A stretch of DNA of 55,846 nt from positions 1 to 55,846 of the forward strand of contig CANQMN010000013.1 in NCBI GenBank assembly GCA_947624965.1, given 5' to 3'. Numbering within the stretch: position 1 is the first letter of the stretch; every line of letters begins with the position of its first letter. This DNA comes from an uncultured Clostridia bacterium (GTDB lineage Bacteria; Bacillota; Clostridia; Christensenellales; Borkfalkiaceae). The notes under the pieces are model-generated. The model made no database searches and was not told the origin of the DNA. It was given only the letters and a program-made list of their open reading frames with translations. Of the stretch, positions 1-6,677 are shown in pieces. A program made the translations under genes and the position numbers.

Positions 1-719
1 CTTTTCAGCCCTCTCGAATAGATGACCTTTTCGTCGTACTTGGTGATGTATTTGAGCATATAGTAAACGCTGTCCTCTACTTCCGATTGGTGGGAAATCG
101 GGTTAAAATCATTTCGCCCGAACCGTTCCCCAAAGAAAGTGTTTTGGTTTGTCATCTGCCGTTTGTGCGATTTGAAGTTATAATCGTTGCGCTCCTCGAA
201 CTCGCCCACCATGCCGTTTGGCGGTATGTAGATGAGTGCGTGGAAGTGTAGCCGCTCCGTTTTGTCGCCGCGCTCCCATGCTCCGATATACCGCCAGCCG
301 TTGCGGGTCGCCAAATGGTATAGGCAGGTCATGAGCCGCTTTCTAAATGTTTCTTCCGTCTGTTTCCCGTCCGCATAGGTGAACGTGCAAAAGAAAGTCC
401 ATTGTTGCAGATAGGCTTTGCGTTTCATGCGTTTATAGCGTTCAATGCGGTTGCGGTCGAGCCGTTCAAACTGCGTTTCCACAAACTCCGTCGCCTCGCT
501 CTTACTTTCAAAATGCGGCGCAAATTCTTTCAGTAGCTGTTCCTTCTTCTTCGCTTTCTTGCCCTTCGGCATTTTCTTGAACGCTTCTTCAAACTGTTCT
601 ATTGTTTCGTCTTTCTCGGCTCGTTGCTTTCTTCGCCGCCGTCTGTGCGGTCGTTCCGTGTGCGGAATGGCTATCCAATGCCCGCCGTCATAGTAGACTT
701 TCGCTCCGATCAGGTTCAT
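1..719 (-). CDS. Rolling-circle replication initiator (Rep), N-terminal part, runs off window
   Basis: This gene starts at an ATG at 719 on the minus strand and stays open for 239 codons to the window edge, so its C-terminus is missing. Residues 21-65 are very basic (RRRRKK and PKGKKAKKK clusters). Residues 107-115 (WTFFCTFTY) fit RCR motif I. HFHAL at 158-162 is the HUH metal-binding motif II. YYMLKYITKY at 219-228 fits motif III, with tyrosines placed for nicking. These three motifs in order are the signature of plasmid, phage or ICE replication initiators that nick an origin and stay bound to the 5' end. An AGGGAGGG ribosome site lies just upstream, and the ATG overlaps the stop of the 49-residue ORF (ATGA), implying coupled translation. 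Which element family it belongs to cannot be told from this fragment. Confidence 0.72.
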   Translation of the reverse strand, partial: MNLIGAKVYYDGGHWIAIPHTERPHRRRRRKQRAEKDETIEQFEEAFKKMPKGKKAKKKEQLLKEFAPHFESKSEATEFVETQFERLDRNRIERYKRMKRKAYLQQWTFFCTFTYADGKQTEETFRKRLMTCLYHLATRNGWRYIGAWERGDKTERLHFHALIYIPPNGMVGEFEERNDYNFKSHKRQMTNQNTFFGERFGRNDFNPISHQSEVEDSVYYMLKYITKYDEKVIYSRGLK

Positions 720-865
720 ACTCTTTTCCCTCCCTTGCTTGCAAGCTCTTGTATTCGCTTGAATAGGGTGGTAAAGAATACCGCCTGTTCGCTGTCGGAG
801 AGTGTTTCAATAGACGGCTCTCCGATTACTTTCACCTCAATGGTCTTTGTCTTGGTTTCCTGCAA
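716..865 (-). CDS. Small 49-aa ORF coupled to Rep (TTG start)
   Basis: A 49-codon ORF begins with TTG at 865, preceded at 8 nt by GGAGG, and ends in a TGA that overlaps the Rep ATG by 4 nt. The peptide begins MQETKTKTIEVKVIGE and ends LASKGGKRV; it is charged and has no signal peptide or cysteines. Small proteins before a Rep gene are often copy-control or accessory replication factors, but I do not recognise this one. The good ribosome site and ATGA overlap argue that it is translated. A hairpin followed by a T-run on this strand lies 38-93 nt upstream and could attenuate the pair. Confidence 0.5.
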   Translation of the reverse strand: MQETKTKTIEVKVIGEPSIETLSDSEQAVFFTTLFKRIQELASKGGKRV

Positions 866-902
866 ATTTCTGTCCTCCGATTGGAAAATTTGCACGAAAA
901 AA

Positions 903-958
903 GGGCGATGCGCAAAATCTTACGAGAACCTAATCTCATAAAACTTTGCGCACCGCCC
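903..958 (-). terminator. Long hairpin with T-run upstream of the Rep pair: terminator or attenuator
   Basis: Arms 903-916 and 945-958 pair over 14 positions with one G-T. Inside them, 920-927 and 934-941 form a second, imperfect stem. On the minus strand the hairpin is followed directly by T6 and then the 49-aa ORF. It is either the end of a transcript from the right or an attenuator in the Rep leader. Confidence 0.5.
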
Positions 959-1441
959 GTAAGAATAGGAGTGTGTCTATATTATCCCTTATCTCCTATC
1001 AAAACGCAACGCTGCACCTTTTCTGTGTTGGGGGTGAACCGGCTTTTCGCTTATGTCGCTACTTCGCACTACAAATAAAAACTCGGTATGCTGTTTTAGC
1101 TACGCAATAGATTTCCTATTGACGCAGTTCCGTATGAAGTTGTAACCGCACTTTTTGGGTGCATGGCAAGTATTATATCACCGAAAAATCGGAATGTCAA
1201 ACGAATGTTCATGTTTTTCCGGAAAGTTTTTTGGGAAAATTTTAAGTTTTTCCACAAGGGTGGTATGCGGCAAAGCGGAAAGCCGAACGCCCCAACAACA
1301 GAAAAGGAAAAACGGCGGCGAAAACGGGGATATTTGAAACGTGCCGACGAGCAAGAGAAGGGCGGATCGCCAAGCGGTTCAGCGGCGGCCGCCCTTCCTC
1401 GCGGCGTTCAATGTCCGTTTTCCCGCCTGTTCGTTCGGTTG

Positions 1442-1500
1442 TAGGCGTGAGCTTGTCCGCGCCGCGTAGCGGCGCGCTTGTCAAGACAAGCTCACGCCTA
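1442..1500. repeat. Nested inverted repeat (cruciform-like)
   Basis: A perfect 16-bp inverted repeat (1442-1457 with 1485-1500) encloses a perfect 8-bp GC hairpin (1458-1465 with 1469-1476, loop GTA). The right arm can instead pair locally: CTTGTC at 1477-1482 with GACAAG at 1485-1490. Two mutually exclusive folds are therefore possible. No T-run follows, so a simple terminator is unlikely. Confidence 0.7.
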
Positions 1501-1531
1501 AATGCCATTTTGAGTTTTGCCCTGTTTGGAC

Positions 1532-1560
1532 TTGATTTGTGTGCGCTTCTATGGTATAAT
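1532..1560 (+). promoter_or_regulatory. Sigma-70-type promoter of the YdeI/OmdA gene
   Basis: TTGATT (1532-1537), 17-bp spacer, TATAAT (1555-1560). The coding start at 1645 is about 80 nt downstream. Confidence 0.65.
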
Positions 1561-1644
1561 CATATTATGATAGGCGTCGATACCATAGCAAAAGAAATCA
1601 TAGCGAGCAAAATTTTAATTTAGCGGAGTAAAACAGTAAAAGAA

Positions 1645-2217
1645 ATGGAAGTGAAAAATTTACTCGGCGCGAAAAACAGGGACGAATTTCGGGCATGGCT
1701 TGAAGATAACCACGCAACAGAAAGTGAGTGTTGGACGATTGTAAAGCGTGGCAGACCGCAGGGCGGCGATACTTTTTGGTATGTGGATGCTGTTGAGGAA
1801 GCATTGTGTTTCGGTTGGATAGACAGTACGACCAAAAAATTGTCAAACGGCGTTACGGCTCAAAAATTTGCGCCGCGCAAAAAAGGAAGTTTGTGGTCGG
1901 AACTCAACAAAGAACGATGCCGCAGAATGGAAAGACTTGGCAAAATGACGGATGCGGGGCGAGCCGTTCTTCCCGATATGTCCGAAAGCGGTTTTGTGAT
2001 AGACGAGGTTATTTTGAAAGCATTGCAATCGGACGGAGAAGTATGGGCGAATTTTCAAAAATTTCCCGATTTATACAAAAGAGTTCGGATTGATACCATT
2101 CAAATCAAAAAGAAGATACCCGTTTTATTTCAAAGTCGATTGGAAAAATTCATTTGTAATACTCGGCAGGGCATTATGTATGGCGAATGGAATGACGGCG
2201 GAAGGTTGCTATATTAG
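1645..2217 (+). CDS. YdeI/OmpD-associated (OmdA) family protein
   Basis: The 190-residue product has the layout of the YdeI/OmdA family: an N-terminal segment with EFRAWLEDNHATESECW, the conserved EALCFGWIDS motif near residue 55, KFAPRKKGSLWS near 75, and a basic C-terminal helical part. Family members have been linked to protection against cationic peptides or bacteriocins in other bacteria, but the biochemical activity is not established. Length is normal for the family. The gene is intact, stands alone on the plus strand after a good sigma-70 promoter, and is followed by a hairpin at 2350-2377. It sits next to mobile-element remnants and has lower GC than the housekeeping genes, so it may be acquired. 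Confidence 0.75.
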   Translation: MEVKNLLGAKNRDEFRAWLEDNHATESECWTIVKRGRPQGGDTFWYVDAVEEALCFGWIDSTTKKLSNGVTAQKFAPRKKGSLWSELNKERCRRMERLGKMTDAGRAVLPDMSESGFVIDEVILKALQSDGEVWANFQKFPDLYKRVRIDTIQIKKKIPVLFQSRLEKFICNTRQGIMYGEWNDGGRLLY

Positions 2218-2349
2218 ATTTCAATTTGGAGAAGTATAAGAAGGCGAGGGTTGGTTGTCCTCGTCTTTTGCATAGAAAAAAAGACCAACCTAACTCGGTT
2301 CGAATTGGGTTGGTCGTGGTGCACCACGTCGCCGCAAGGCGTATTTTGC

Positions 2350-2377
2350 AAGAAGTTGTCCCAAAGGACAACTTCTT
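2350..2377 (+). terminator. Stem-loop with T-rich tail (family member H1)
   Basis: Arms 2350-2361 and 2366-2377 pair over 12 bp with loop CAAA, followed by TTTGCTTTTT-like sequence. It resembles the hairpins at 2466-2489 and 32406-32429. Confidence 0.6.
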
Positions 2378-2395
2378 TGCTTTTTGCGCCTGCGG

Positions 2396-2440
2396 CTCCT
2401 TTTCCCAAAAAATCTTGCTGCGCAATCTTTTTCGGGAGCC
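2396..2440. repeat. Dispersed stem-loop repeat, copy 1
   Basis: A 45-bp sequence (CTCCTTTTCCCAAAAAATC, then TTGC-TGC-GCAA, then TCTTTTTCGGGAGCC). It recurs at 41482-41528 with a stem one pair longer, and in part at 2509-2541. The GGCTCC and GGAGCC ends also pair, giving one long imperfect hairpin. Confidence 0.75.
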
Positions 2441-2465
2441 CCGATAATGCAAAGCGACTTTTGGA

Positions 2466-2489
2466 AGCGACCGCCGAATGGCGGTCGCT
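2466..2489. repeat. Stem-loop repeat H2
   Basis: Perfect 10-bp hairpin, arms 2466-2475 and 2480-2489, loop GAAT. It is homologous to 32406-32429: flanks GGAAGCG and CGCTA..CTTTT are shared while the middle stem pairs differ in a compensated way. Confidence 0.7.
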
Positions 2490-2508
2490 ATCCTTTTGCC
2501 GCTTGCCG

Positions 2509-2541
2509 CTCCTTTTCCCAAAAAATCTTGCTTCGCAAGAA
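2509..2541. repeat. Dispersed stem-loop repeat, copy 2 (partial)
   Basis: It shares CTCCTTTTCCCAAAAAATCT with copies at 2396 and 41482, then has stem CTTGC-TTC-GCAAG instead of TTGC-TGC-GCAA. The right outer arm is missing. Confidence 0.65.
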
Positions 2542-2566
2542 GTGGCTGTATTTTTTGGTTTTTAGG

Positions 2567-2595
2567 TTGACAACCCGTTTTTTATGCTCTATAAT
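2567..2595 (+). promoter_or_regulatory. Consensus sigma-70 promoter of the AT-rich lipoprotein
   Basis: TTGACA (2567-2572), 17-bp spacer, TATAAT (2590-2595): perfect consensus. An AAAGGA ribosome site and ATG (2621) follow closely. Confidence 0.8.
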
Positions 2596-2620
2596 AAAAT
2601 TATAAAAGGACAAATCAAAT

Positions 2621-3616
2621 ATGGATATGATAACAAAATTGACCGAAACATTAAAACATCTTACCGAAGCTGTCAGAAAAAGCAAAATTGTTAAAATAGG
2701 GTTGGCGTTCGTCATGAGCTTCACAATTACTGTGAGCGCTGCCGCATGCGCACCCAAAACCCCAAACCCTTCTAAAAACCCACCAGACCAAACTATAACC
2801 GACCCTTCAGACCAAGACCCCACCGACGACCCTTACGCCAACTACAGTGGCTTGCTTAAGTCTGTTTTAAATGATAATTATTATAACGGCCTTATTGCCC
2901 AAGTGGAGCAGGATCATTCCGTGTTTAACACCCCACTTTTTGACCCTCACCCTTACACCTTTTTACAGGAACAAGGCCACGATGTTGCAAAAATTAAGTC
3001 TGGTGCTTTAAAATGCACAACTGAAACTTATATTAAAAATCAAGAGCCCAACAACCTTTATATGATAACTTATGTGGAAAATCAGGGCAGTTTCCCTTAT
3101 TATACAGAATATTTGCTAAAGGCTTCCTTAACTGATGCTGAAATGGCAGACTATAAAATGTTAAATGAAAAGGATTATATACAATCACTTTTCATTAATG
3201 ATCAAATTGCCAAAAGCAAAAATTTACAAATAGTTAGCGAATGCAACATGTCGGTTGAAGCGCACACTGGTTTACAAGGAAATTTAACAGTTAATACGAA
3301 CATCTTAAATGCTTTATCTATTGATAAATATAATGTGGATTTTATTTTACAAGGTTTTTCGGAAAAAACTCAAACTTTTGATATCCTACTCTTTGAAAAC
3401 ACAACAACTGAAAAAAGTAAAATTGGCAACTTAAAATTATCTCGAGGTACACAAAAACTTAAAATTGAAAATAACATTTTTAAAGCCCCTTACACTTTTG
3501 GAAATTATACAGTATTTTCAGATGAGTTAACAACTTTTACTGATAATACAGAACGAACAAGTATTTACAATTTACATAATAGGGCATATGCTTATATGAA
3601 AGATTTACAACAATAA
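2621..3616 (+). CDS. Putative lipoprotein, AT-rich, unknown function
   Basis: The 331-residue product starts with a charged segment, a hydrophobic stretch (residues 24-42) and SAAAC with Cys43 as a candidate lipidation site; the -3 residue is Ala rather than the usual Leu. A Pro/Asp/Thr-rich linker (about 44-72) follows, then a soluble domain with alternating hydrophobic residues that I do not recognise. The N-terminal segment before the hydrophobic core is longer than usual. The gene is markedly more AT-rich than its neighbours and uses A/T-ending codons, which suggests recent transfer. It is a single-gene unit with a consensus promoter and a strong terminator. Expected location: outer face of the membrane. 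Confidence 0.7.
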   Translation: MDMITKLTETLKHLTEAVRKSKIVKIGLAFVMSFTITVSAAACAPKTPNPSKNPPDQTITDPSDQDPTDDPYANYSGLLKSVLNDNYYNGLIAQVEQDHSVFNTPLFDPHPYTFLQEQGHDVAKIKSGALKCTTETYIKNQEPNNLYMITYVENQGSFPYYTEYLLKASLTDAEMADYKMLNEKDYIQSLFINDQIAKSKNLQIVSECNMSVEAHTGLQGNLTVNTNILNALSIDKYNVDFILQGFSEKTQTFDILLFENTTTEKSKIGNLKLSRGTQKLKIENNIFKAPYTFGNYTVFSDELTTFTDNTERTSIYNLHNRAYAYMKDLQQ

Positions 3617-3620
3617 AAAT

Positions 3621-3644
3621 CCACCCGCTGTGCGGGTGGTATTT
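3621..3644 (+). terminator. Terminator of the AT-rich lipoprotein gene
   Basis: CCACCCGC (3621-3628), loop TGT, GCGGGTGG (3632-3639), then a T-rich tail, directly after the stop codon. Confidence 0.75.
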
Positions 3645-3757
3645 CATTTTCGGGCATAGCCCTAATCGTTACAGGCGGCGCACATAGCCGCTTTTCGGCG
3701 CACGGCGCAGGGTCCCCTCTTCGGCGCAAACTTTTTTGTCGGTTTTTTCCAAAACCC

Positions 3758-3786
3758 TTGCCTTCTTTTTTCCAAACTGTTATAAT
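3758..3786 (+). promoter_or_regulatory. Sigma-70 promoter of the SDR gene, very short leader
   Basis: TTGCCT (3758-3763), 17-bp spacer, TATAAT (3781-3786). The ATG at 3797 is 11 nt after the -10 box, so the mRNA would start about 3-5 nt before it, too close for a ribosome binding site. Confidence 0.7.
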
Positions 3787-3796
3787 ATGAGATAGT

Positions 3797-4591
3797 ATGA
3801 AACATAAAACATCCAAGGTCGTGATCGTAACGGGAGCTTCAAGCGGCATCGGGCTTGCGATCGCCGAACGGCTTGTAAAAAAAGGTTGCCGTGTTTACGG
3901 CGTTGCGCGCCGCCCCTTCGACGGCGGATCGTTCCGCTGTCTGCAAGCAGACGTAAACGATCTTCCCGCCGTTGAAGCCATCTTTGAAAGGGTCCGCAAG
4001 GAAGAAGGTCGCATCGACGCAGTCGTCAACAACGCGGGGTTCGGCATTGCGGGAGCGACGGAATATGCGACGGCGGAAAACATCCAGCGCATTTTCGATA
4101 CAAACCTGACTTCGCTTGTGAAGATCTCCTCCGTCGCGGTGAAATATCTCAAAGAGAGCAAGGGTCGCCTTATCAATATCGGCTCTGTTGCGGGGCAACT
4201 CCCCATCCCCTTCCAGTCCTGTTATTCGGCGACGAAAGCGGGCGTTGCGAACTTCTCCCGCGCGCTCGACGGTGAAGTGCGAAGGTTCGGCGTGCGGGTG
4301 ATCTGCGTCCAGCCCGGGGACACCAAGACGGGTTTCACGGCGGCGCGCGTCGTGGAGGGCGGAGAAGCCGATTACGGCGGACGCATCGGAAAATCGGTCA
4401 AGCGCATGGAGCACGACGAACAGAACGGCAAGAGCCCGGATTCGGTCGCAAAAGTCGTGTCCCGCGCGATCGATCGGCGGCGTCCCCCCTTGGTCGTTAC
4501 CGTCGGCGGACAGTATAAACTGTTTGTCGGACTGGCGAAACTGTTGCCGACGCGGTTCGTCAACTTCATCCTGCGAAAATTGTACGCATAA
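3797..4591 (+). CDS. Short-chain dehydrogenase/reductase (classical SDR)
   Basis: The 264-residue protein is a classical SDR: the Rossmann glycine motif TGASSGIG at about 12-19, NNAG at about 78, catalytic Ser in the INIGSVAG segment, and the YSATK Tyr/Lys pair near 150. The ending (FILRKLYA) is hydrophobic and basic. Classical SDRs are NAD(P)H oxidoreductases of alcohols, ketones, sugars or lipids; the substrate cannot be read from the sequence. An alpha-oxoamine synthase starts about 2 kb downstream, and 3-ketosphinganine reductases are also SDRs, but a large lipoprotein gene on the opposite strand separates them, so the link is weak. No Shine-Dalgarno is possible before the ATG because the promoter abuts it. 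The gene is single, with its own promoter and a weak terminator. Confidence 0.9.
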   Translation: MKHKTSKVVIVTGASSGIGLAIAERLVKKGCRVYGVARRPFDGGSFRCLQADVNDLPAVEAIFERVRKEEGRIDAVVNNAGFGIAGATEYATAENIQRIFDTNLTSLVKISSVAVKYLKESKGRLINIGSVAGQLPIPFQSCYSATKAGVANFSRALDGEVRRFGVRVICVQPGDTKTGFTAARVVEGGEADYGGRIGKSVKRMEHDEQNGKSPDSVAKVVSRAIDRRRPPLVVTVGGQYKLFVGLAKLLPTRFVNFILRKLYA

Positions 4592-4594
4592 CAC

Positions 4595-4623
4595 AAAGCC
4601 GCCCGCACAGAGGTGGCTTTTGA
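4595..4623 (+). terminator. Weak terminator of the SDR gene
   Basis: AAAGCCGCC and GGTGGCTTT pair with one mismatch and are followed by TTT, a few bases after the stop codon. Confidence 0.45.
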
Positions 4624-4721
4624 TATCCTTTGCCTTGATTGCTTTGCCGCCCGTACCCCTCCCCTCGTAGCGCAACGCGAGGGGAGAAGAAACAAGAGAG
4701 GTCAAATTTTTACAGACAAAA

Positions 4722-4753
4722 CCGCCGCTCTCCCCATGCGGGGAGAGCGGCGG
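4722..4753 (-). terminator. Strong hairpin ending the lipoprotein gene 4782-6362
   Basis: A 14-bp perfect stem (4722-4735 with 4740-4753, loop ATGC). On the minus strand it is followed by TTTT and lies 28 nt past the stop codon. A related CCCTC..GAGGGG palindrome lies at about 4655-4685 and resembles the array at 55403-55846. Confidence 0.75.
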
Positions 4754-4781
4754 GGGCTATTTGAAAAACTATGGGCGGAAA

Positions 4782-6362
4782 TCAACCCGCGTCGGCGAAA
4801 TTCGTCGGCAAAGTAACCTCCGTCGTGCCGTAATTGTAGCATTGGAATTGGAAATGCGACGTCGCGACGCCCTCTTCGATACGGTCGCAGGCGAGATACG
4901 AGAGTTTACCGCCGATGAACTTTACCGTAATGTTGGAGTAAGTCATCGTAGAGCCGGGTTCCATCGGGGAATTTGCTATAATGCCCGCCTCTTTGTATTC
5001 GTAGGCGCCCGTTTCGGAGTTATACGTGAAGTCGCTGAAATGCTCCGAAAAATCGGGACACATCGCGGTATACGATAAATAGACGCTCTGCGACGAATCG
5101 ACCGCGCTTCGGATATAACTATTCCCAAGGTAGATATAGTTATATATGGTCCCGCTTTCAATGGAGTAAAACATCCTTTCCGTCCCCATGTCGATACAGA
5201 CATATTTGTCTGCGCCATTTATATTACACGTTCTGTAAACCGTCATGGTCGGCTGGCCCGCTTCCGTCGCGATAAATTGAATGGTGGAATTATCAAAAGC
5301 GGAATCGTTGAACGCCGCTCTCCATGCGGTTTCCGTGATCTGCCGGGATGGATCGTCGCCGGTGTCCTCCCGCAAAACAAGGTAAATGGTGCTCGTTACT
5401 GTCTGTTCGCCACCCGTGCCTTGGCTGCTGCCGCCGAGGGGATACTTCAAATTCGTTCCGTCGTACTTGCACACGATGGGAGCGACATTCCCCACCGGTT
5501 GCGACTCACCGTCAAATTTCATCGTTATAAGCGTGATGGTAACCGTATCGCCGTCCGCGACATAGGTGCCCGTCTGCTCTATGAGGGTCCCCTGTGCGAT
5601 CTCTACCGTATTGTCCGTTCCGAACGTGATGATGAAGCCCATTGCGGACATGATCGATCTGTATTCTTCGATCTCATCGGGGTCTGCGGGCTCCGTCCCC
5701 TCGCCGATCACATCGAAATATGTAAACACTTTGCCCGCGACGCTCGTCGTCGTGTCGTCGTCTGCGCCGATCTGCGGCAGGGTAATGCTCGTCTTGCCGA
5801 TCTCGGCAATGACGATCTTCGTCGTGGCGACCTCATACTCCACGCGCGTCAGCGCGCCGCTTTCAAAGGTAACGGAAACGTTCGTAAAGACGGCGCCCGA
5901 GGAAGACGTCTTATCGAGAGACGCGCAGGTGTACTTTCCATCCGCCAAGGCGAAACGCGCGTAGTCGTCCTTGAATACGGAAAGATAGCTCCCCATGGCG
6001 TCGAATTGCGCCGTTGTCATGGGTTGCGTCGACCCCATGGGCAACTTTTGCTTGACGCCGAGCGACGATTTTACGAGATACTCGAAATATTCGCCGTTCT
6101 CCTTTGCGTAGTACAGTTCGCCAACTCCATCGGGAAATTGAACGGTCGTCAGCCGCTTGTCGCCGTCCGCTTTGACGGTCATGTCGCTCGTACTGCCGTC
6201 GGGCATCGCAAGCATCGTCGTTACCGTGTAGCTCGTTGCGCCGCCGAAGAGATCCGCCCACTTTTCCGCCGTGATCTCATCCGAGTCGTTGCAGGCGGCA
6301 AGCCCGAATGACAGACAACACGCGCAGGCGAGCGCCGTGAGGGTCAATGCCTTCTTTTTCAT
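4782..6362 (-). CDS. Large secreted lipoprotein, unknown function
   Basis: The 526-residue product begins MKKKALTLTALACACCLSF and has a clear lipobox FGLAAC with Cys24. The mature part is acidic, rich in Thr, Tyr and Asp. It seems to contain two similar beta-rich halves: one about 40-260 with YTVTTMLAMPDGS and LYYAKENGEYFEYL, and one about 340-520 with FIATEAGQPTMTVYRTCNINGADKYVCIDMGTE-type text. That pattern suggests a duplicated domain like those of small periplasmic or surface lipoproteins that bind ligands or other proteins. I do not recognise a family. It is a single-gene unit with a divergent promoter whose spacer contains nine G residues and a strong terminator. Location: outside of the membrane. 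Confidence 0.8.
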   Translation of the reverse strand: MKKKALTLTALACACCLSFGLAACNDSDEITAEKWADLFGGATSYTVTTMLAMPDGSTSDMTVKADGDKRLTTVQFPDGVGELYYAKENGEYFEYLVKSSLGVKQKLPMGSTQPMTTAQFDAMGSYLSVFKDDYARFALADGKYTCASLDKTSSSGAVFTNVSVTFESGALTRVEYEVATTKIVIAEIGKTSITLPQIGADDDTTTSVAGKVFTYFDVIGEGTEPADPDEIEEYRSIMSAMGFIITFGTDNTVEIAQGTLIEQTGTYVADGDTVTITLITMKFDGESQPVGNVAPIVCKYDGTNLKYPLGGSSQGTGGEQTVTSTIYLVLREDTGDDPSRQITETAWRAAFNDSAFDNSTIQFIATEAGQPTMTVYRTCNINGADKYVCIDMGTERMFYSIESGTIYNYIYLGNSYIRSAVDSSQSVYLSYTAMCPDFSEHFSDFTYNSETGAYEYKEAGIIANSPMEPGSTMTYSNITVKFIGGKLSYLACDRIEEGVATSHFQFQCYNYGTTEVTLPTNFADAG

Positions 6363-6439
6363 AATTTTTCTCCTTTGCGCCGCGGTTGGGATCTTTCCAC
6401 GGCGCGCGCCGATTTTTTTGATAAGATCCGCTTATTCCC

Positions 6440-6466
6440 ATTATACCCCCCCCCTGCAAAAGTCAA
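6440..6466 (-). promoter_or_regulatory. Promoter with G9 tract in the spacer (lipoprotein 4782-6362)
   Basis: On the minus strand: TTGACT (6466-6461), a 15-bp spacer ending in nine G residues (6454-6446), TATAAT (6445-6440). The spacer is 2 bp short of the optimum, so slippage of the tract would change promoter strength. Confidence 0.6.
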
Positions 6467-6569
6467 GTAATTTTTCATTGTTCTCCGAGGCTTTTTCGCG
6501 CGCATGCGCTATCCACACGGACAAGAAGAGCGCGAAAAAATGCACGGCGAAAAAAATAAGCGCAAATCC

Positions 6570-6598
6570 TTGCTTTCTGCTCTGCAAACTGTTATAAT
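6570..6598 (+). promoter_or_regulatory. Sigma-70 promoter of the alpha-oxoamine synthase gene
   Basis: TTGCTT (6570-6575), 17-bp spacer, TATAAT (6593-6598). The leader to the ATG at 6678 is about 70 nt, with GAGAGGA as ribosome site. Confidence 0.7.
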
Positions 6599-6677
6599 AT
6601 AAAAAATCGGGAAACGTGCGCGAACGGCGGACGGTCCCCTATGCTTCTCATAATTTATACAGCGAGAGGATACTTTC

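Larger units (their letters stand above)
866..1644. other. Gene-free region upstream of Rep, hairpin-rich
   Basis: I see no convincing gene here; the short open frames have no ribosome site and no protein-like composition. It holds a long hairpin (903-958), a small CAATAG/CTATTG hairpin (1105-1121), a nested cruciform-like inverted repeat (1442-1500) and the promoter of the next gene (1532-1560). Because it lies immediately upstream of a rolling-circle Rep gene, part of it could be a replication origin or copy-control region. That is inference from position only. Confidence 0.5.
2218..2566. other. Intergenic region made of stem-loop repeats
   Basis: No gene is seen. The region is a run of stem-loop modules: hairpin 2350-2377 (12-bp stem, followed by a T-rich tract, probably terminating the YdeI/OmdA transcript), the 2396-2440 element, hairpin 2466-2489 and a second copy of the element at 2509-2541. 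A promoter starts at 2567. Confidence 0.6.

Noticed and set aside
1242-1508. An 88-residue minus-strand ORF
   Set aside because: No ribosome site, overlaps the nested inverted repeat, and its composition is not protein-like.
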